64,000 nt of DNA from Halocynthiibacter sp. SDUM655004 (GCF_026015885.1 NZ_JAPDUG010000001.1:1512914-1576913), one strand, 5' to 3'. Numbered from the stretch's first letter, positions 28,356 through 38,848 are shown. A program made the numbers and translations. Notes: generated by a model from the sequence alone, not told the origin.

Positions 28356-29894
28356 TTAGGTCAAGGAATCTGGTAAACTCGACTTCTTTTCAGCTATATA
28401 GGTTCGAAGTTTACTCTCTATTTCCGGATCAAGAGGCGGTTGTTGGTAACTGGCCAGAAGCGATTTCACCTTGGCGGCTGCGAGGTTTTCGGTATCGCGT
28501 GATCCCTCGTCCTGCCATGTTTCGAATGGCTTATAATCCAACACATCACTGCGCCAAAACGCGTCCTGATAATTCGCTTGGGTATGGGCACAGCCGAGGT
28601 AATGCCCACCTGGGCCAACCTCTTCGATTGCACTCATGGCCTGGGCATTTTCGTCGTTCGATATACCCGCGGCCATTTTGTGCAAAGCACCAAGCTGGTC
28701 GGCATCCATGACGAACTTTTCGAAAGACGCGACCAACCCGCCTTCAAGCCAACCGCAGGCGTGTAACATGAAATTCACCCCGCCCAGCAGGGCCGCATTC
28801 AGCGTGTTTGCAGTTTCGTATCCCGCTTGTGCGTCGGGAAGTTTTGAGCCGCAAAGCCCTCCGCCAGATCTAAAGGGAAGGTTAAGCCGGCGCGCCAACT
28901 GCCCTGCCCCGTAAAGGATTTGTGAAGATTCGGGAGTTCCAAAGGTTGGGGCGCCGGAATTCATATCAATAGACGCCACAAAGGCTCCGAAAATCACAGG
29001 AGCGCCAGGGCGAATTAACTGAGAATAAGCCACACCAGCCAGAACCTCGGCCAAGACCTGCGTCAGCGTTCCAACAACCGAAACGGGCGCCATCGCTCCG
29101 CCAACGATAAACGGCGAGATGATGCACGCTTGATTTGCCTTCGCGTACACTTCAAGCGCCCCCATCATGATCGAGTCAAATGTAAGCGGCGAGTTAATGT
29201 TGATGAGCGAGGTCATCACCGTGTTATCGCGAACAAAATCCTTGCCGAACAGAATTTCGCACATCTCGACGGAGTCTTGCGCGCGGCTTGGCTCTGTCAC
29301 GGACCCCATAAAAGGTTTATCCGACAACGTCATGTGCGCGAGCAACATATCAAGATGCCGTTTATTTACAGTAATATCAGTCGGTTCACAGACGGTGCCG
29401 CCAGACAAATGCAGGTATTTGGACATATATCCAAGGCGGACAAAATTCTCGAAATCGTCCATCACAGCATAACGACGACCACCCTCAATATCGCGCACAA
29501 ACGGCGGCCCATAGACCGGAGCAAGTACAAGATTATCGCCACCAATGGTGACGCTTCGTTCTGGGTTTCTTGCGTGGTGCGTAAATTGCGACGGCGCGGT
29601 TTTGCACAATTCGCGCGCCAACCCTCGTGGAATCCGAACACGATCCCCATCAATCTCTGCGCCCGCGTTCCGCCAAATCTCTAGGGCTTCTGGATTCTCA
29701 GGAAACGATACACCAATTTCCTCAAGGACTGTTTCCGCATTGCGTTCAATAATATCCAAAGTCGCCGCATCAATCGGTTCGTAGTTCGGAATGTTCCGCA
29801 CGATTGTTGGTGCAGTTTCAAAACTCACGGCCTGCCGCGCTGCACGGCGCGCTGCGCCGCCTCCGCCGCGCTTGCGAGCGATTCTCTCTGACAT
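28356..29894 (-). CDS. Trimethylamine methyltransferase (MttB) family protein, non-pyrrolysine type
   Basis: The 512-residue protein belongs to the MttB superfamily (GGTVCEPTDITVNK, GGAMAPVSVVGTLTQVLAEVLAG, FRSGGGLCGSKLPDAQAGYETA, EEVGPGGHYLGCAHTQANY). Methanogen enzymes of this family use pyrrolysine from an in-frame TAG; here the frame is continuous, so this is the non-pyrrolysine group, whose studied members demethylate glycine betaine or related quaternary amines with a corrinoid protein. No corrinoid protein or reductive activator is adjacent. The basic N-terminal 20 residues (RKRGGGGAARRAARQ) are unusual but common in Rhodobacteraceae homologues. Confidence 0.85.
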   Translation of the reverse strand: MSERIARKRGGGGAARRAARQAVSFETAPTIVRNIPNYEPIDAATLDIIERNAETVLEEIGVSFPENPEALEIWRNAGAEIDGDRVRIPRGLARELCKTAPSQFTHHARNPERSVTIGGDNLVLAPVYGPPFVRDIEGGRRYAVMDDFENFVRLGYMSKYLHLSGGTVCEPTDITVNKRHLDMLLAHMTLSDKPFMGSVTEPSRAQDSVEMCEILFGKDFVRDNTVMTSLININSPLTFDSIMMGALEVYAKANQACIISPFIVGGAMAPVSVVGTLTQVLAEVLAGVAYSQLIRPGAPVIFGAFVASIDMNSGAPTFGTPESSQILYGAGQLARRLNLPFRSGGGLCGSKLPDAQAGYETANTLNAALLGGVNFMLHACGWLEGGLVASFEKFVMDADQLGALHKMAAGISNDENAQAMSAIEEVGPGGHYLGCAHTQANYQDAFWRSDVLDYKPFETWQDEGSRDTENLAAAKVKSLLASYQQPPLDPEIESKLRTYIAEKKSSLPDSLT

Positions 29895-30099
29895 TGGCGT
29901 CTTCCTTGTCCTAACCCCTTACATCTAGTCACGCATTTCCGCCTACTCAGGGCGCAAAATGGACATTTTACGACCGAAAGCGACATTTTCAAAAACTGGA
30001 CACGAATTTCCGCGCCATTCACCGCCTAAAACAGCGCCATGAGCACTGAAATCAAAGCTCGCTCTTGCGCCAACGGGCGCAGCACTTTATTCCCGCCGC

Positions 30100-31665
30100 A
30101 TGACAGATATTTCCTCGCACGAGCGCCTCCTTATCATCGACTTCGGTTCGCAAGTGACGCAGCTTATTGCCCGTCGCCTTCGTGAACTCTCGGTCTATTG
30201 CGAAATCCATCCGTATCAGAATGTTACGTCAGAGTTCCTGATCGGATTTGCACCCAAAGCGGTGATCCTTTCAGGAGGACCGGCCAGCGTCATGACCGAA
30301 GGGTCGCCACGCCCGCCGAAAGAGGTTTTCAACCTCGGCGTTCCGGTGCTTGGTATTTGCTACGGCCAGCAGGTGATGATGCACATGCTGGGCGGTAAGG
30401 TTGAACGCGGACATGGCACCGCTGAATTCGGCCGTGCCTATGTTACACCAGAAGATGCTAAACTGCCTCTGCTCGACGGCTGGTTTGATGGCGGCAAGGA
30501 ACAGGTCTGGATGAGCCACGGCGACCACGTTTCTGCCATCGCGCCGGGTTTTGAGGTTTACGGTACATCGCCAAACGCGCCCTTTGCGATTACAGCCGAT
30601 ACGGAGCGCAACTTCTATGCGGTCCAGTTCCATCCCGAAGTGCATCACACACCGAACGGCGCCAAGCTTTATGAAAACTTCATCAAGCTCGCAGGGTTCT
30701 CTGGCGATTGGACCATGGGTGCCTATCGTGAACAGGCGATCGAAGCCATCCGCAAGCAGGTTGGCGACAAGCAGGTGATATGCGGCCTATCTGGCGGCGT
30801 TGATAGTTCTGTTGCGGCGGTTCTGATCCACGAAGCGATTGGCGATCAACTGACCTGTGTGTTTGTTGACCACGGTTTGCTGCGAAAAGGTGAGGCCGAA
30901 GAGGTCGTGACCATGTTCCGCGATCACTACAACATGAAGCTGATCCACGCCGACGAGCAGGAATTGTTCCTCGGCGCGCTCGATGGCCAAGCAGATCCGG
31001 AAACCAAACGCAAAATCATCGGCGGGCTGTTCATTGACGTGTTCCAGAAATACGCCAACGAAATCGATGGCGCCGAATATCTGGCCCAAGGCACGCTTTA
31101 CCCTGATGTCATTGAATCAGTTAGCTTTTCCGGCGGCCCTTCGGTGACAATCAAAAGCCACCACAACGTTGGCGGCTTGCCCGAAAAGATGGGCCTCAAG
31201 CTGGTAGAGCCACTGCGCGAATTGTTCAAAGACGAGGTGCGCGCGCTCGGAACCGAGCTTGGCCTGCCGAAGAGTTTCATTGGTCGGCACCCCTTCCCTG
31301 GCCCCGGCCTTGCAATCCGCTGCCCCGGTGAAATCACACGCGCCAAACTCGACATCCTCCGCGAAGCCGATGCGGTCTATATCGACCAAATCCGCAAGCA
31401 CGGCCTCTATGACGAAATCTGGCAAGCCTTTGTTGCGATCCTCCCTGTGCGCACCGTTGGCGTTATGGGCGATGGGCGCACCTATGACTACGCCTGCGCG
31501 CTGCGTGCGGTGACATCGGTAGACGGTATGACCGCGGATTATTACCCGTTCAGCCACGAGTTCCTTGGCGAAACCGCAACGCGGATCATCAACGAGGTCG
31601 AAGGTATCAACCGCGTCACTTATGACATCACCTCTAAGCCTCCGGGCACAATCGAATGGGAATAA
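30100..31665 (+). CDS. guaA: GMP synthase (glutamine-hydrolysing)
   Basis: GuaA makes GMP from XMP, glutamine and ATP. The 521-residue protein has the class I glutamine amidotransferase domain with the nucleophile in GICYGQQ (Cys about 86) and the His/Glu pair in QFHPEVHHT. The ATP-pyrophosphatase domain has its P-loop in [12 protein letters not shown] (about 228-239), and the dimerisation domain ends in the conserved PPGTIEWE. Length and order are normal. No terminator is visible downstream. Confidence 0.97.
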   Translation: MTDISSHERLLIIDFGSQVTQLIARRLRELSVYCEIHPYQNVTSEFLIGFAPKAVILSGGPASVMTEGSPRPPKEVFNLGVPVLGICYGQQVMMHMLGGKVERGHGTAEFGRAYVTPEDAKLPLLDGWFDGGKEQVWMSHGDHVSAIAPGFEVYGTSPNAPFAITADTERNFYAVQFHPEVHHTPNGAKLYENFIKLAGFSGDWTMGAYREQAIEAIRKQVGDKQVICGLSGGVDSSVAAVLIHEAIGDQLTCVFVDHGLLRKGEAEEVVTMFRDHYNMKLIHADEQELFLGALDGQADPETKRKIIGGLFIDVFQKYANEIDGAEYLAQGTLYPDVIESVSFSGGPSVTIKSHHNVGGLPEKMGLKLVEPLRELFKDEVRALGTELGLPKSFIGRHPFPGPGLAIRCPGEITRAKLDILREADAVYIDQIRKHGLYDEIWQAFVAILPVRTVGVMGDGRTYDYACALRAVTSVDGMTADYYPFSHEFLGETATRIINEVEGINRVTYDITSKPPGTIEWE

Positions 31666-31717
31666 CTCAGGGTCTGCTGCAAAACTCTCGAGTTCCCTGC
31701 GTTTTTCTCATGGTCCC

Positions 31718-31963
31718 ATGGGGGCAAGAAAATTGTCGTTAAGGGAAATCAAGCGGGTCGATGTTGTTAAATGGATTGCCACGGTCGTGCAATTGTTCGG
31801 CTATGGCTTAACGGGTCTGAACCTTGTCCCCTACAACATCTATCTGTTTTTCATAGGAATTTTCCTATGGTTTTCAGTTGGCGTCATGTGGGAAGACAAG
31901 GCGATCATGGTTGTTCATTTGGGGGCGTTTCTTTCGCTCCTCTTTGGGTATTTAAACGCATAA
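31718..31963 (+). CDS. Small membrane protein (DUF6552-like)
   Basis: About 81 residues with two or three hydrophobic segments: VVKWIATVVQLFGYGLTGL, YNIYLFFIGIFLWFSVGVMW and AIMVVHLGAFLSLLFGYL. The MWEDKAIMVVH segment matches a small Rhodobacteraceae family that I recall as DUF6552; function is unknown. The start is uncertain. ATG 31718 has no clear ribosome site, and a TTG at 31736 after GGGGGCAAGAAAA is possible. It lies 52 bases after guaA on the same strand and may be co-transcribed. Confidence 0.65.
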   Translation: MGARKLSLREIKRVDVVKWIATVVQLFGYGLTGLNLVPYNIYLFFIGIFLWFSVGVMWEDKAIMVVHLGAFLSLLFGYLNA

Positions 31964-32118
31964 TCAAAGTCTTCTCTGTCTACCGACCGAGTACGCATAC
32001 ACCGTGGGATGTGATGGCCGCCCGTGAATCCCAGTTCTCAGCAATGGCAACGCAGGATTTGAATTGACACAGGTTTCTCTGCTGATACCTGTTTCTCGCT
32101 CTATTTGGATCTCGCCTC

Positions 32119-33015
32119 ATGTCAGAACAAACACTCCCCACCATTAAACCCGCCGCAATTCGCGGGGCGTTTTGGATGATCGGCGCAATTGTTGCGTTTT
32201 CGACGATGGCTGTCGCCGGGCGCGAGATTCTGAACGAGTTGGACACGTTCGAATTAATGCTCTACCGCTCGATCGTTGGCCTATTGATTGTGGTTCCCGT
32301 GGCGTTGGCAACCGGAAGCCTGCGCGAGGTCAATACTGATCAATTGCCCCTGCAAATCCTGCGCAACCTGTTTCATTTCACCGGACAGAACCTCTGGTTT
32401 CTGGCGCTTACGCTCATTCCATTGGCCCAAGTCTTTGCGATTGAATTCACATCGCCGATCTGGGTGCTTCTGTTTTCTCCACTGCTTCTGGGAGAGCGGC
32501 TGACACGCGGGCGCGCAATTGCGGCTTGCTTCGGCTTCATAGGCATTCTGGTTGTGACCCGCCCAACGGTTGAAACCATCAACATCGGCATCATTGCCGC
32601 AGCACTTTCCGCGATATGTTTTGCGATGACAAATGTGCTCACACGCAAGTTGACCCGCAGCCAATCAATCACCTGCATTATGGTTTACCTCACCGCGACC
32701 CAAACCGTCTTTGGCTTGATCGGCGCAGGGTATGATGGGCACATCACAATCCCAAGTATGGCTTATGTGCCGGCAATTTTCCTTGTTGGTTTATGTGGAT
32801 TGGTGGCTCATTTCTGTCTGACACGGGCGCTATCCATTGCCCCTGCTCCAACTGTTATGCCGATTGATTTCGCGCGCCTACCACTCATCGCATTGATCGG
32901 ATTTCTCTTCTATGACGAAGGAATCGACATCTATGTGTTTTACGGCGCGGCGATCATATTCACAGCGAATTATATCAACCTGCTGCGCGAGTCCCGTGAG
33001 AATACGGGTCAGTAA
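32119..33015 (+). CDS. EamA/DMT-family transporter
   Basis: The 298-residue inner-membrane protein has ten predicted helices in two EamA repeats (first GAFWMIGAIVAFSTMAVAGREIL, second IGIIAAALSAICFAMTNVLTRKL). Conserved landmarks include ALTLIPLAQVFAIEFTSPIWVLLFSPLLLGE and the matching C-terminal segment RALSIAPAPTVMPIDFARLPLIALIGFLFYDE. DMT exporters of this type handle amino acids, metabolites or SAM-like compounds; the substrate cannot be predicted. It is the second half of a small-gene region and has no obvious partner. Confidence 0.88.
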   Translation: MSEQTLPTIKPAAIRGAFWMIGAIVAFSTMAVAGREILNELDTFELMLYRSIVGLLIVVPVALATGSLREVNTDQLPLQILRNLFHFTGQNLWFLALTLIPLAQVFAIEFTSPIWVLLFSPLLLGERLTRGRAIAACFGFIGILVVTRPTVETINIGIIAAALSAICFAMTNVLTRKLTRSQSITCIMVYLTATQTVFGLIGAGYDGHITIPSMAYVPAIFLVGLCGLVAHFCLTRALSIAPAPTVMPIDFARLPLIALIGFLFYDEGIDIYVFYGAAIIFTANYINLLRESRENTGQ

Positions 33016-33143
33016 CCCTATTTTACATGTCTTTTGTAACACAGTTGCGAAACGCTGGCTTAGTTTACGCGGCGTTTACGTTGACGATTTATAGGATTGT
33101 TTCCAGCCTGTACCAACAAACGCGAATTCCTTTGGGAGGGAAG

Positions 33144-34247
33144 ATGAATAAACTACTAAGCACAGGCGCGATTCTCGCCAGCTCAACCATCGCAGCACAC
33201 GCCGGTGGCCTTGAGCGGGCTGATCAAAGCGTCCTGTTCATGTTCGAGAAGGGTTCTTATGCCGAAATCGCTCTCGGCCATGTGAACCCCTCAGTGAGTG
33301 GTAGCCTTGATGCTGCACCATCCGTTACATCCGGTGACATGCTCGAGAGCTACACCACGGGTAGCCTGTCTTACAAAACGCAACTGAACGATCAGTGGCA
33401 TGTTGGTATCCAGCTGTCCGAGCCTCACGGTGCGGATGTCGCTTACCCGACAAGCACGGATTTGCCGTTCCCATATGGTACGGCCTACCCGCTTCAAGGG
33501 ACAACTGCTCAAGTTGATATCACCAACCTTACGGCAATTGTTCGCTATCAAGCCAACGAGAACGTAAGCGTCTATGGTGGTATGCGCGTGGGAACTGCAT
33601 CGGGCAAAGTTGATATTCCTTTGCAAGGTTATACCATGAGCACCAATCGTCAGGCTGACTATGGCTACCTCGCCGGTGTGGCGTATGAACGGCCAGATAT
33701 CGCGTTGCGCGTGGCTCTGACCTATAACTCCGCAATCACGCACGAGTTTTCCGTCGAAGAAAATGGCGCGCCAAGCCTACCATTTGAAACGACTATGCCA
33801 CAGTCGGTAAACCTCGAGTTTCAGACAGGCATTGCAGCAGACACGCTCCTCTTTGGCGTCGTACGTTGGGTTGACTGGTCTGAGTTCGACATCTCGCCTG
33901 CTGGCTATGCCATGGCGACAGGTGGCGACTCGCTCGTGTCCTACGACGAAGATACCGTCAGCTACCGTCTCGGTATCGGCCGTCAGTTCACTGACGCATG
34001 GTCTGGTGCACTCACAATTGGATACGAAGGACAAAGCTCCGGCTTTACCGGCAACCTCGGGCCGACAAATGGCTACACAACTGTCGGCGTTGCAGCATCC
34101 TACACACATGACAACATGAAAATCACCGCCGGCATTCAATACGCCGCAATTGGTGAAGCCAACACTGATCTTGGCGCTTTCGGAACAACAACGTTCGACG
34201 ACAACTCTGCAATCGGCGCTGGCGTTCGTATCGGCTTTAGCTACTAA
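33144..34247 (+). CDS. FadL/OmpP1-family outer-membrane transporter
   Basis: The 367-residue protein has a signal peptide (MNKLLSTGAILASSTIAAHA) followed by GGLERADQSVLFMFEKGSYAEIALGHVNPSVSG, typical of FadL/OmpP1/TodX proteins of Rhodobacteraceae. Beta strands continue to a C-terminal GAGVRIGFSY ending in an aromatic residue. FadL proteins take up long-chain fatty acids or other hydrophobic compounds. The ATG at 33144 follows GGGAGGGAAG; a longer frame from 33027 would hide the signal peptide. A terminator follows 22 bases downstream. Confidence 0.85.
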   Translation: MNKLLSTGAILASSTIAAHAGGLERADQSVLFMFEKGSYAEIALGHVNPSVSGSLDAAPSVTSGDMLESYTTGSLSYKTQLNDQWHVGIQLSEPHGADVAYPTSTDLPFPYGTAYPLQGTTAQVDITNLTAIVRYQANENVSVYGGMRVGTASGKVDIPLQGYTMSTNRQADYGYLAGVAYERPDIALRVALTYNSAITHEFSVEENGAPSLPFETTMPQSVNLEFQTGIAADTLLFGVVRWVDWSEFDISPAGYAMATGGDSLVSYDEDTVSYRLGIGRQFTDAWSGALTIGYEGQSSGFTGNLGPTNGYTTVGVAASYTHDNMKITAGIQYAAIGEANTDLGAFGTTTFDDNSAIGAGVRIGFSY

Positions 34248-34269
34248 AGCTTCGATACCAAACAAATTG

Positions 34270-34297
34270 GGCCCTGCCAGCAACGGCGGGGCCTTTT
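34270..34297 (+). terminator. Rho-independent terminator of the FadL-like gene
   Basis: GGCCCTGCC (34270-34278) pairs with GGCGGGGCC (34285-34293) with one G-U pair and a 6-base loop, followed by TTTTCTTTT. Confidence 0.85.
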
Positions 34298-34376
34298 CTT
34301 TTGCCTTGGTTTTAACGGCAATTGACCCACTCCATTCCGCTGGCTAGGACAGGGCAAACTGTACAGAGGCCGCATC

Positions 34377-35246
34377 ATGATCCCCGCCGCAAAAGACTGG
34401 CTTGCATCCCCGAACAAAAAGGTTCTCCTTTTTGGAATGTCCGGCCTTGGAAAAACGCATGTCTCCAATATGTTGCGGGCAACTGGCGCGTGGTTTCACT
34501 ATTCAATCGATTATCGCATTGGCACCCGTTACATGGGTGAACACATCGTCGACAATTTCAAATTCCACGCGATGAAGGACCCTTTCCTCGCGGAACTTCT
34601 ACGCAGCGACAGCATCTATATCGGCTCCAACATAACCTTCAACAACCTCGCGCCGCTCTCGACCTACCTCGGCAAGCCGGGCAATCCTGATCTAGGCGGA
34701 CTTCCTTGTAAAGAATACCGCCGCCGCCAAGACCTCCACCGTACCGCCGAAATCAACGCTCTGCAGGACACCCCGCATTTCATAAACCGTGCCAAAGCGC
34801 TCTATGGCTATCCCAATTTTGTCTGCGACACCGGCGGTTCAATTTGCGAAGTCGTTGATCCATGGGACGAAAATGATCCCGTACTGAAATCCCTTGCCGA
34901 AAACACCCTTATGGTCTGGATCCAAGGTAGCGAAGCCCATACCGACGCGCTTATCTCCCGCTTCGATAAAAGCCCCAAGCCGATGTACTATCAGCCAGAG
35001 TTTCTCGAAAGGGTTTGGAGCGAATACTTAAGTGATAACAAACTACAAGAAGGCGAAGTTAATCCTGATGATTTCGTTCGCTCCGCCTATGCTCGAGCGC
35101 TGGAAGCCCGCCAACCGCGCTATGCTGCCATGGCGGAAAATTGGGGCGTGAGCGTTTGTGCGGAAGACGTAGCGCAATCCACCACACCTGACGCCTTTGT
35201 CGCCCTCATCGGGAAGGCCCTTGAGAAGCGCGCAAAGGCCGCTTAA
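34377..35246 (+). CDS. P-loop ATPase/kinase-like protein upstream of metA
   Basis: The 289-residue soluble protein has a Walker A motif, FGMSGLGKTHVSNML, at residues 19-33. No clear Walker B is visible; VCDTGGSICEVVDPWDEND (near 149-167) could be the acidic motif. The fold resembles small P-loop kinases: KKVLLFG strand, P-loop, and a TLMVWIQGSEAH strand near 180. It ends 62 bases before metA on the same strand. I recall similar ATPases next to metA in roseobacters, but no function has been assigned. A link to methionine or SAM metabolism is inferred from position only. Confidence 0.7.
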   Translation: MIPAAKDWLASPNKKVLLFGMSGLGKTHVSNMLRATGAWFHYSIDYRIGTRYMGEHIVDNFKFHAMKDPFLAELLRSDSIYIGSNITFNNLAPLSTYLGKPGNPDLGGLPCKEYRRRQDLHRTAEINALQDTPHFINRAKALYGYPNFVCDTGGSICEVVDPWDENDPVLKSLAENTLMVWIQGSEAHTDALISRFDKSPKPMYYQPEFLERVWSEYLSDNKLQEGEVNPDDFVRSAYARALEARQPRYAAMAENWGVSVCAEDVAQSTTPDAFVALIGKALEKRAKAA

Positions 35247-35308
35247 GTCTAGCACTCCGTAGTCAATAACCTTCAAGCAACACACCAATCTCACAAAGAG
35301 AGTGACCA

Positions 35309-36226
35309 ATGCCCATCAAGATTCCATCCGACCTGCCCGCTTACTCCGTTCTGTCGAACGAGGGCGTTATGGTGATGGACGAGAAGCTGGCCGCTCGGCA
35401 GGATATTCGCCCGCTGCAAATCGGTCTTCTCAACTTGATGCCCAAGAAAATCCAGACTGAAACGCAGTTTGCCCGCCTGATCGGTGCAACGCCGCTCCAG
35501 ATCGAGCTCACTTTGATCCGTATGAGCGAGCATCAGACCAAGAACACCGCGGCGGAGCATATGGAAGCGTTCTATCACGCATTCTCCGACGTTAAGGATC
35601 GTAAGTTCGACGGTCTCCTCATCACAGGCGCTCCAATTGAGCACCTGCCCTTTGAAGATGTGACCTATTGGGACGAGTTGGTTGAAGTCATGGACTGGAC
35701 CCAAACCAATGTGCATTCGACACTTGGAATTTGTTGGGGCGGCATGGCCATGATCAACCACTTCCATGGCATTAAAAAGCATTTGCTGGACCACAAGCTG
35801 TTCGGCTGCTTCCGCCATCAGAACCTCAAACCGAATTCGCCGTTTTTGCGTGGATTTTCAGATGATTGCGTCGTACCCGTTTCGCGCTGGACAGAGATTC
35901 GGCAGGACGAGATAGACGCCACGGATAATGTCACAACACTGCTCGGCAGTGAGGAAGCCGGACCTTGTCTTGTTCAGGATCCGGACCACCGAGCGCTCTA
36001 TATTTTCAATCACTTTGAATATGACAGCGGCACACTCAAAGAAGAATACGATCGCGACATTGCCGACGGTACGCCAATCAATGTGCCGCAGAATTATTAT
36101 CCGAACGATGACCCAACCCAGACCCCGCAGAACAGATGGCGCAGTCACGCGCACCTGCTCTATGGGAATTGGTTGAACGAAATCTATCAGACAACACCGT
36201 TTGACCTCGCCAAAATCGGCACCTAA
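35309..36226 (+). CDS. metA: Homoserine O-acyltransferase MetA
   Basis: MetA acylates homoserine in the first committed step of methionine synthesis. The 305-residue protein belongs to the glutamine-amidotransferase-like MetA family: [22 protein letters not shown], the catalytic-cysteine segment [13 protein letters not shown] (Cys about 142), the catalytic histidine in FNHFEYD and the C-terminal [18 protein letters not shown]. In this family a glutamate or glycine beside the active site decides between succinyl- and acetyl-CoA, and many non-enteric MetA enzymes use acetyl-CoA. I leave the donor open. RBS is AAAGAGAGTGACCA-ATG. Confidence 0.93.
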   Translation: MPIKIPSDLPAYSVLSNEGVMVMDEKLAARQDIRPLQIGLLNLMPKKIQTETQFARLIGATPLQIELTLIRMSEHQTKNTAAEHMEAFYHAFSDVKDRKFDGLLITGAPIEHLPFEDVTYWDELVEVMDWTQTNVHSTLGICWGGMAMINHFHGIKKHLLDHKLFGCFRHQNLKPNSPFLRGFSDDCVVPVSRWTEIRQDEIDATDNVTTLLGSEEAGPCLVQDPDHRALYIFNHFEYDSGTLKEEYDRDIADGTPINVPQNYYPNDDPTQTPQNRWRSHAHLLYGNWLNEIYQTTPFDLAKIGT

Positions 36227-36282
36227 GCCATTGATACGGCGAGATTTGCGCGTCATACTCGATAGAAATAGGGAGGCAGGCT

Positions 36283-37146
36283 ATGCAATTGCCCTTTGAC
36301 GGAGCGATTAGCGCGTTTTTCACCAATGACGCACCAGAAGAGGTTCGCGCCGCTATTCAAGCCGCGGACAAGGACGAGATTCTCGCGCCGGATTACCCCT
36401 ATGATCAGTTGATGAAGCGCAAAGACTACGAAGACGAAATGGACGCGCTTCAGTGTGAATTGGTTAAGCTACAAGCCGATGTCAAAGCAACGGGAAAGCG
36501 TGTAATCGTCGTTTTCGAAGGCCGTGATGCGGCAGGAAAAGGCGGCTGTATCAAGCGTTTACGCGAGAATCTTAATCCACGAGTAGCGCGGATTGTAGCG
36601 CTCTCGAAACCCACAGATCGCGAAAGCGGAGAGTGGTTTTTCCAGCGATATGTTGATCACCTCCCTACAGAGGGCGAATTCGCGTTGTTTGATCGCAGTT
36701 GGTACAACCGCGGCGTTGTCGAACACGTTTTCGATTTCTGCACTGCGAGCGAACGCGCGCATTTCTTCTCGCAATTGCCGAGTTTTGAAATGATGCTCGC
36801 CGACGAAGGCTATCATTTCGTTAAAATCTGGCTCAACGTCAGCCGCGCAGAGCAACTCCGCCGCTTCCTCGAACGCGAGCAAGATCCACTCAAGCAATGG
36901 AAACTAAGCTGGATCGATGTGGAAGGCCTGAAACGCTGGGATACTTATTCGGACGCAATTCGCGAGACGTTCGAGAAGAGCCATTTCGACTATGCGCCAT
37001 GGACGGTCATACGTTCCGACGACAAGCGCCGCGCACGGCTTGAAGTGATTAAATCTGTCCTGCACGGAATTGATTACAAAGGGAAAAACCCCGTTCCCGA
37101 CCTAGACACATCAATAACCGGCGGGCCGGAAATCTGGCATGGCTAA
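36283..37146 (+). CDS. ppk2: Polyphosphate kinase 2 family protein
   Basis: PPK2 enzymes transfer phosphate between polyphosphate and nucleoside diphosphates or monophosphates. The 287-residue single-domain protein has Walker A in [11 protein letters not shown] (about 86-96), the [19 protein letters not shown] segment, the lid/Walker B motif [18 protein letters not shown] and the C-terminal [21 protein letters not shown]. This matches the PPK2 class that interconverts ADP/GDP and the triphosphates. RBS is GGGAGGCAGGCT-ATG. The last eight bases overlap a TetR-type gene, which suggests co-transcription. Confidence 0.92.
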   Translation: MQLPFDGAISAFFTNDAPEEVRAAIQAADKDEILAPDYPYDQLMKRKDYEDEMDALQCELVKLQADVKATGKRVIVVFEGRDAAGKGGCIKRLRENLNPRVARIVALSKPTDRESGEWFFQRYVDHLPTEGEFALFDRSWYNRGVVEHVFDFCTASERAHFFSQLPSFEMMLADEGYHFVKIWLNVSRAEQLRRFLEREQDPLKQWKLSWIDVEGLKRWDTYSDAIRETFEKSHFDYAPWTVIRSDDKRRARLEVIKSVLHGIDYKGKNPVPDLDTSITGGPEIWHG

Positions 37147-37759
37147 AAAGCGCGGATATCATCACGGCAACCTTCGAGAAGCACTCGTCGAAGCGGCACT
37201 TGGCTTGATTGAACAAAAAGGGCCGACAGGGTTTACTCTTTCCGAAGCGGCCAAACGCGCGGGCGTGACCCCTGCTGCGGTGTATCGGCACTTCGAAGGA
37301 CGCGAAGACCTCATCGCAGAGGCTGCTCGACAGGGCTATGAGATTTTCGGGGATTTGATGGAATACGCCTATTCCACAGGCCAACCCTCAGCGCTCGCAA
37401 GTTTCGAAGCCACAGGGCGCGCGTATCTCGCCTTTGCCCGCCGCTATCCCGGCCACTACGTCGCTATGTTCGAAAGCGGGATCTCTGTTAACCGGACACC
37501 AGAACTCGCCGCGGCCGCCAAACGTGCCAATGGTATTCTCGAAAAGGCGGCCGAGGAGTTGTCTCAGCATATCCCAGCAGACAAACGCCCCCCCGCAAGT
37601 ATGTTCTCAGCCCATATACTCGCGATGTCTCATGGTGTGGTTGAACTTTTCGCGCGTACGGCCCCTGGTTCGATCGCGCCATTCCCGCCCGAAGACTTGC
37701 TTGAAAGCGGCATCGGGATTTACCTGCGGGGTCTTGGGCTTATCGAGAAGGATAGCTAG
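37139..37759 (+). CDS. TetR/AcrR-family transcriptional regulator
   Basis: The 206-residue protein has an N-terminal TetR HTH ([36 protein letters not shown], about residues 24-59) and a helical effector-binding domain with [21 protein letters not shown]. It overlaps ppk2 by eight bases and so may be expressed with it, possibly as a regulator of polyphosphate turnover; this is an inference. Its ligand is unknown. It converges on rpsI. Confidence 0.88.
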   Translation: MAKKRGYHHGNLREALVEAALGLIEQKGPTGFTLSEAAKRAGVTPAAVYRHFEGREDLIAEAARQGYEIFGDLMEYAYSTGQPSALASFEATGRAYLAFARRYPGHYVAMFESGISVNRTPELAAAAKRANGILEKAAEELSQHIPADKRPPASMFSAHILAMSHGVVELFARTAPGSIAPFPPEDLLESGIGIYLRGLGLIEKDS

Positions 37760-37839
37760 CTGAACCGCCGTGGTTTCCGCTAGATTTCCTCAAGAACTAA
37801 AAATAGCTTCCTCGACGATCTTTCAATCTGCCAAGCATA

Positions 37840-37870
37840 CAAAAAGGGCCCGCAAACCTGCGAGCCCTTT
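37840..37870 (-). terminator. Rho-independent terminator of the rplM-rpsI operon
   Basis: Read on the minus strand, AAAGGGCTCGCA (37870-37859) pairs with TGCGGGCCCTTT (37854-37843) with one mismatch, followed by a run of T to 37841. It lies 25 bases after the rpsI stop. Confidence 0.8.
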
Positions 37871-37895
37871 GAAATCTTGCACTGTCCCGAAACGA

Positions 37896-38381
37896 TTAAC
37901 GCTTGGAGAACTGGAAGCTCTTACGCGCTTTGGCTTTACCGAACTTCTTACGCTCAACAACACGGCTGTCGCGTGTGAGGAAACCGGCTGCTTTCAGAGC
38001 GCCGCGCAAGGAGGGTTCGTAAAGCTGCAGAGCTTTGGAGATGCCGTGCTTAACCGCACCAGCCTGACCAGAAAGGCCACCGCCTTTAACAGTTGCAACA
38101 ACGTCAAATTCACCTTCAACGCCAGCAACCTGGAAAGGCTGGGCAAGGATCATTTGAAGCACTGGGCGCGCAAAGTATACGTTTTGCTCTTTGCCGTTCA
38201 CGGTCACTTTGCCGGAACCTGGCTTGATCCAAACGCGTGCAACCGCGTCTTTACGCTTACCAGTTGCATAGGAACGGCCAAGCTCGTCACGAACTGGCTC
38301 ACGAGGAGCCGCAGTTTCAACTTCGGCAACACCTTCAACAACGGTGTTCAGATCGTCGAGTGTTTTGATTTCGTCAGACAT
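37896..38381 (-). CDS. rpsI: Small-subunit ribosomal protein uS9
   Basis: The 161-residue protein has the uS9 core [29 protein letters not shown] and the conserved basic C-terminus [21 protein letters not shown] that reaches the decoding centre tRNA. An extra acidic N-terminal stretch of about 32 residues ([22 protein letters not shown]) is typical of alphaproteobacteria. It starts two bases after the rplM stop. Confidence 0.97.
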   Translation of the reverse strand: MSDEIKTLDDLNTVVEGVAEVETAAPREPVRDELGRSYATGKRKDAVARVWIKPGSGKVTVNGKEQNVYFARPVLQMILAQPFQVAGVEGEFDVVATVKGGGLSGQAGAVKHGISKALQLYEPSLRGALKAAGFLTRDSRVVERKKFGKAKARKSFQFSKR

Positions 38382-38383
38382 GC

Positions 38384-38848
38384 TTATGCACCCCGCGCGT
38401 TTTTGGAGTTCATGGATTTAACGTCCAGCACTTCAGGAGACTGGGCTTCGTGGCCGTGCTCTGTACCTGCGTATACGCGCAGGTTTGTCATAAGCTGACG
38501 GCTCAGGCGGTTGCCTGGAAGCATACGCTGAACGGCTTTAGTAACCACGCGCTCTGGGTGCTCGCCTTCGATGATTTGGCGTGCTGTGCGCTGCTTGATG
38601 CCACCTGGGTGGCCAGTGTGCCAGTAATAGATCTTGTCGTCGCGCTTTTTACCAGTGAGCTGGATTTTGTCAGCGTTAATGACAATCACGTTGTCGCCCA
38701 TGTCCATCGAAGGAGTGAACGTAGGCTTGTGCTTGCCGCGCAGGCGCATTGCGATGATCGAAGCGAGACGGCCAAGAACAACGCCTTCAGCGTCGATGAT
38801 GATCCATTTCTTTTCGATATCCGCAGGTGTTGCAGAGAAGGTTTTCAT
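38384..38848 (-). CDS. rplM: Large-subunit ribosomal protein uL13
   Basis: The 154-residue protein is a full-length uL13: [66 protein letters not shown] and the conserved [21 protein letters not shown]. It heads the rplM-rpsI operon. The 177 bases upstream, to the MocR stop, must contain its promoter; none was assigned with confidence. Confidence 0.97.
   Translation of the reverse strand: MKTFSATPADIEKKWIIIDAEGVVLGRLASIIAMRLRGKHKPTFTPSMDMGDNVIVINADKIQLTGKKRDDKIYYWHTGHPGGIKQRTARQIIEGEHPERVVTKAVQRMLPGNRLSRQLMTNLRVYAGTEHGHEAQSPEVLDVKSMNSKNARGA

Noticed and set aside
35247..35308. SAM-sensing riboswitch (SAM-II type) upstream of metA
   Set aside because: Such elements are common before met genes in alphaproteobacteria, but the 62-base gap and the region before the P-loop gene (34298-34376) show no pseudoknot pattern or conserved core.
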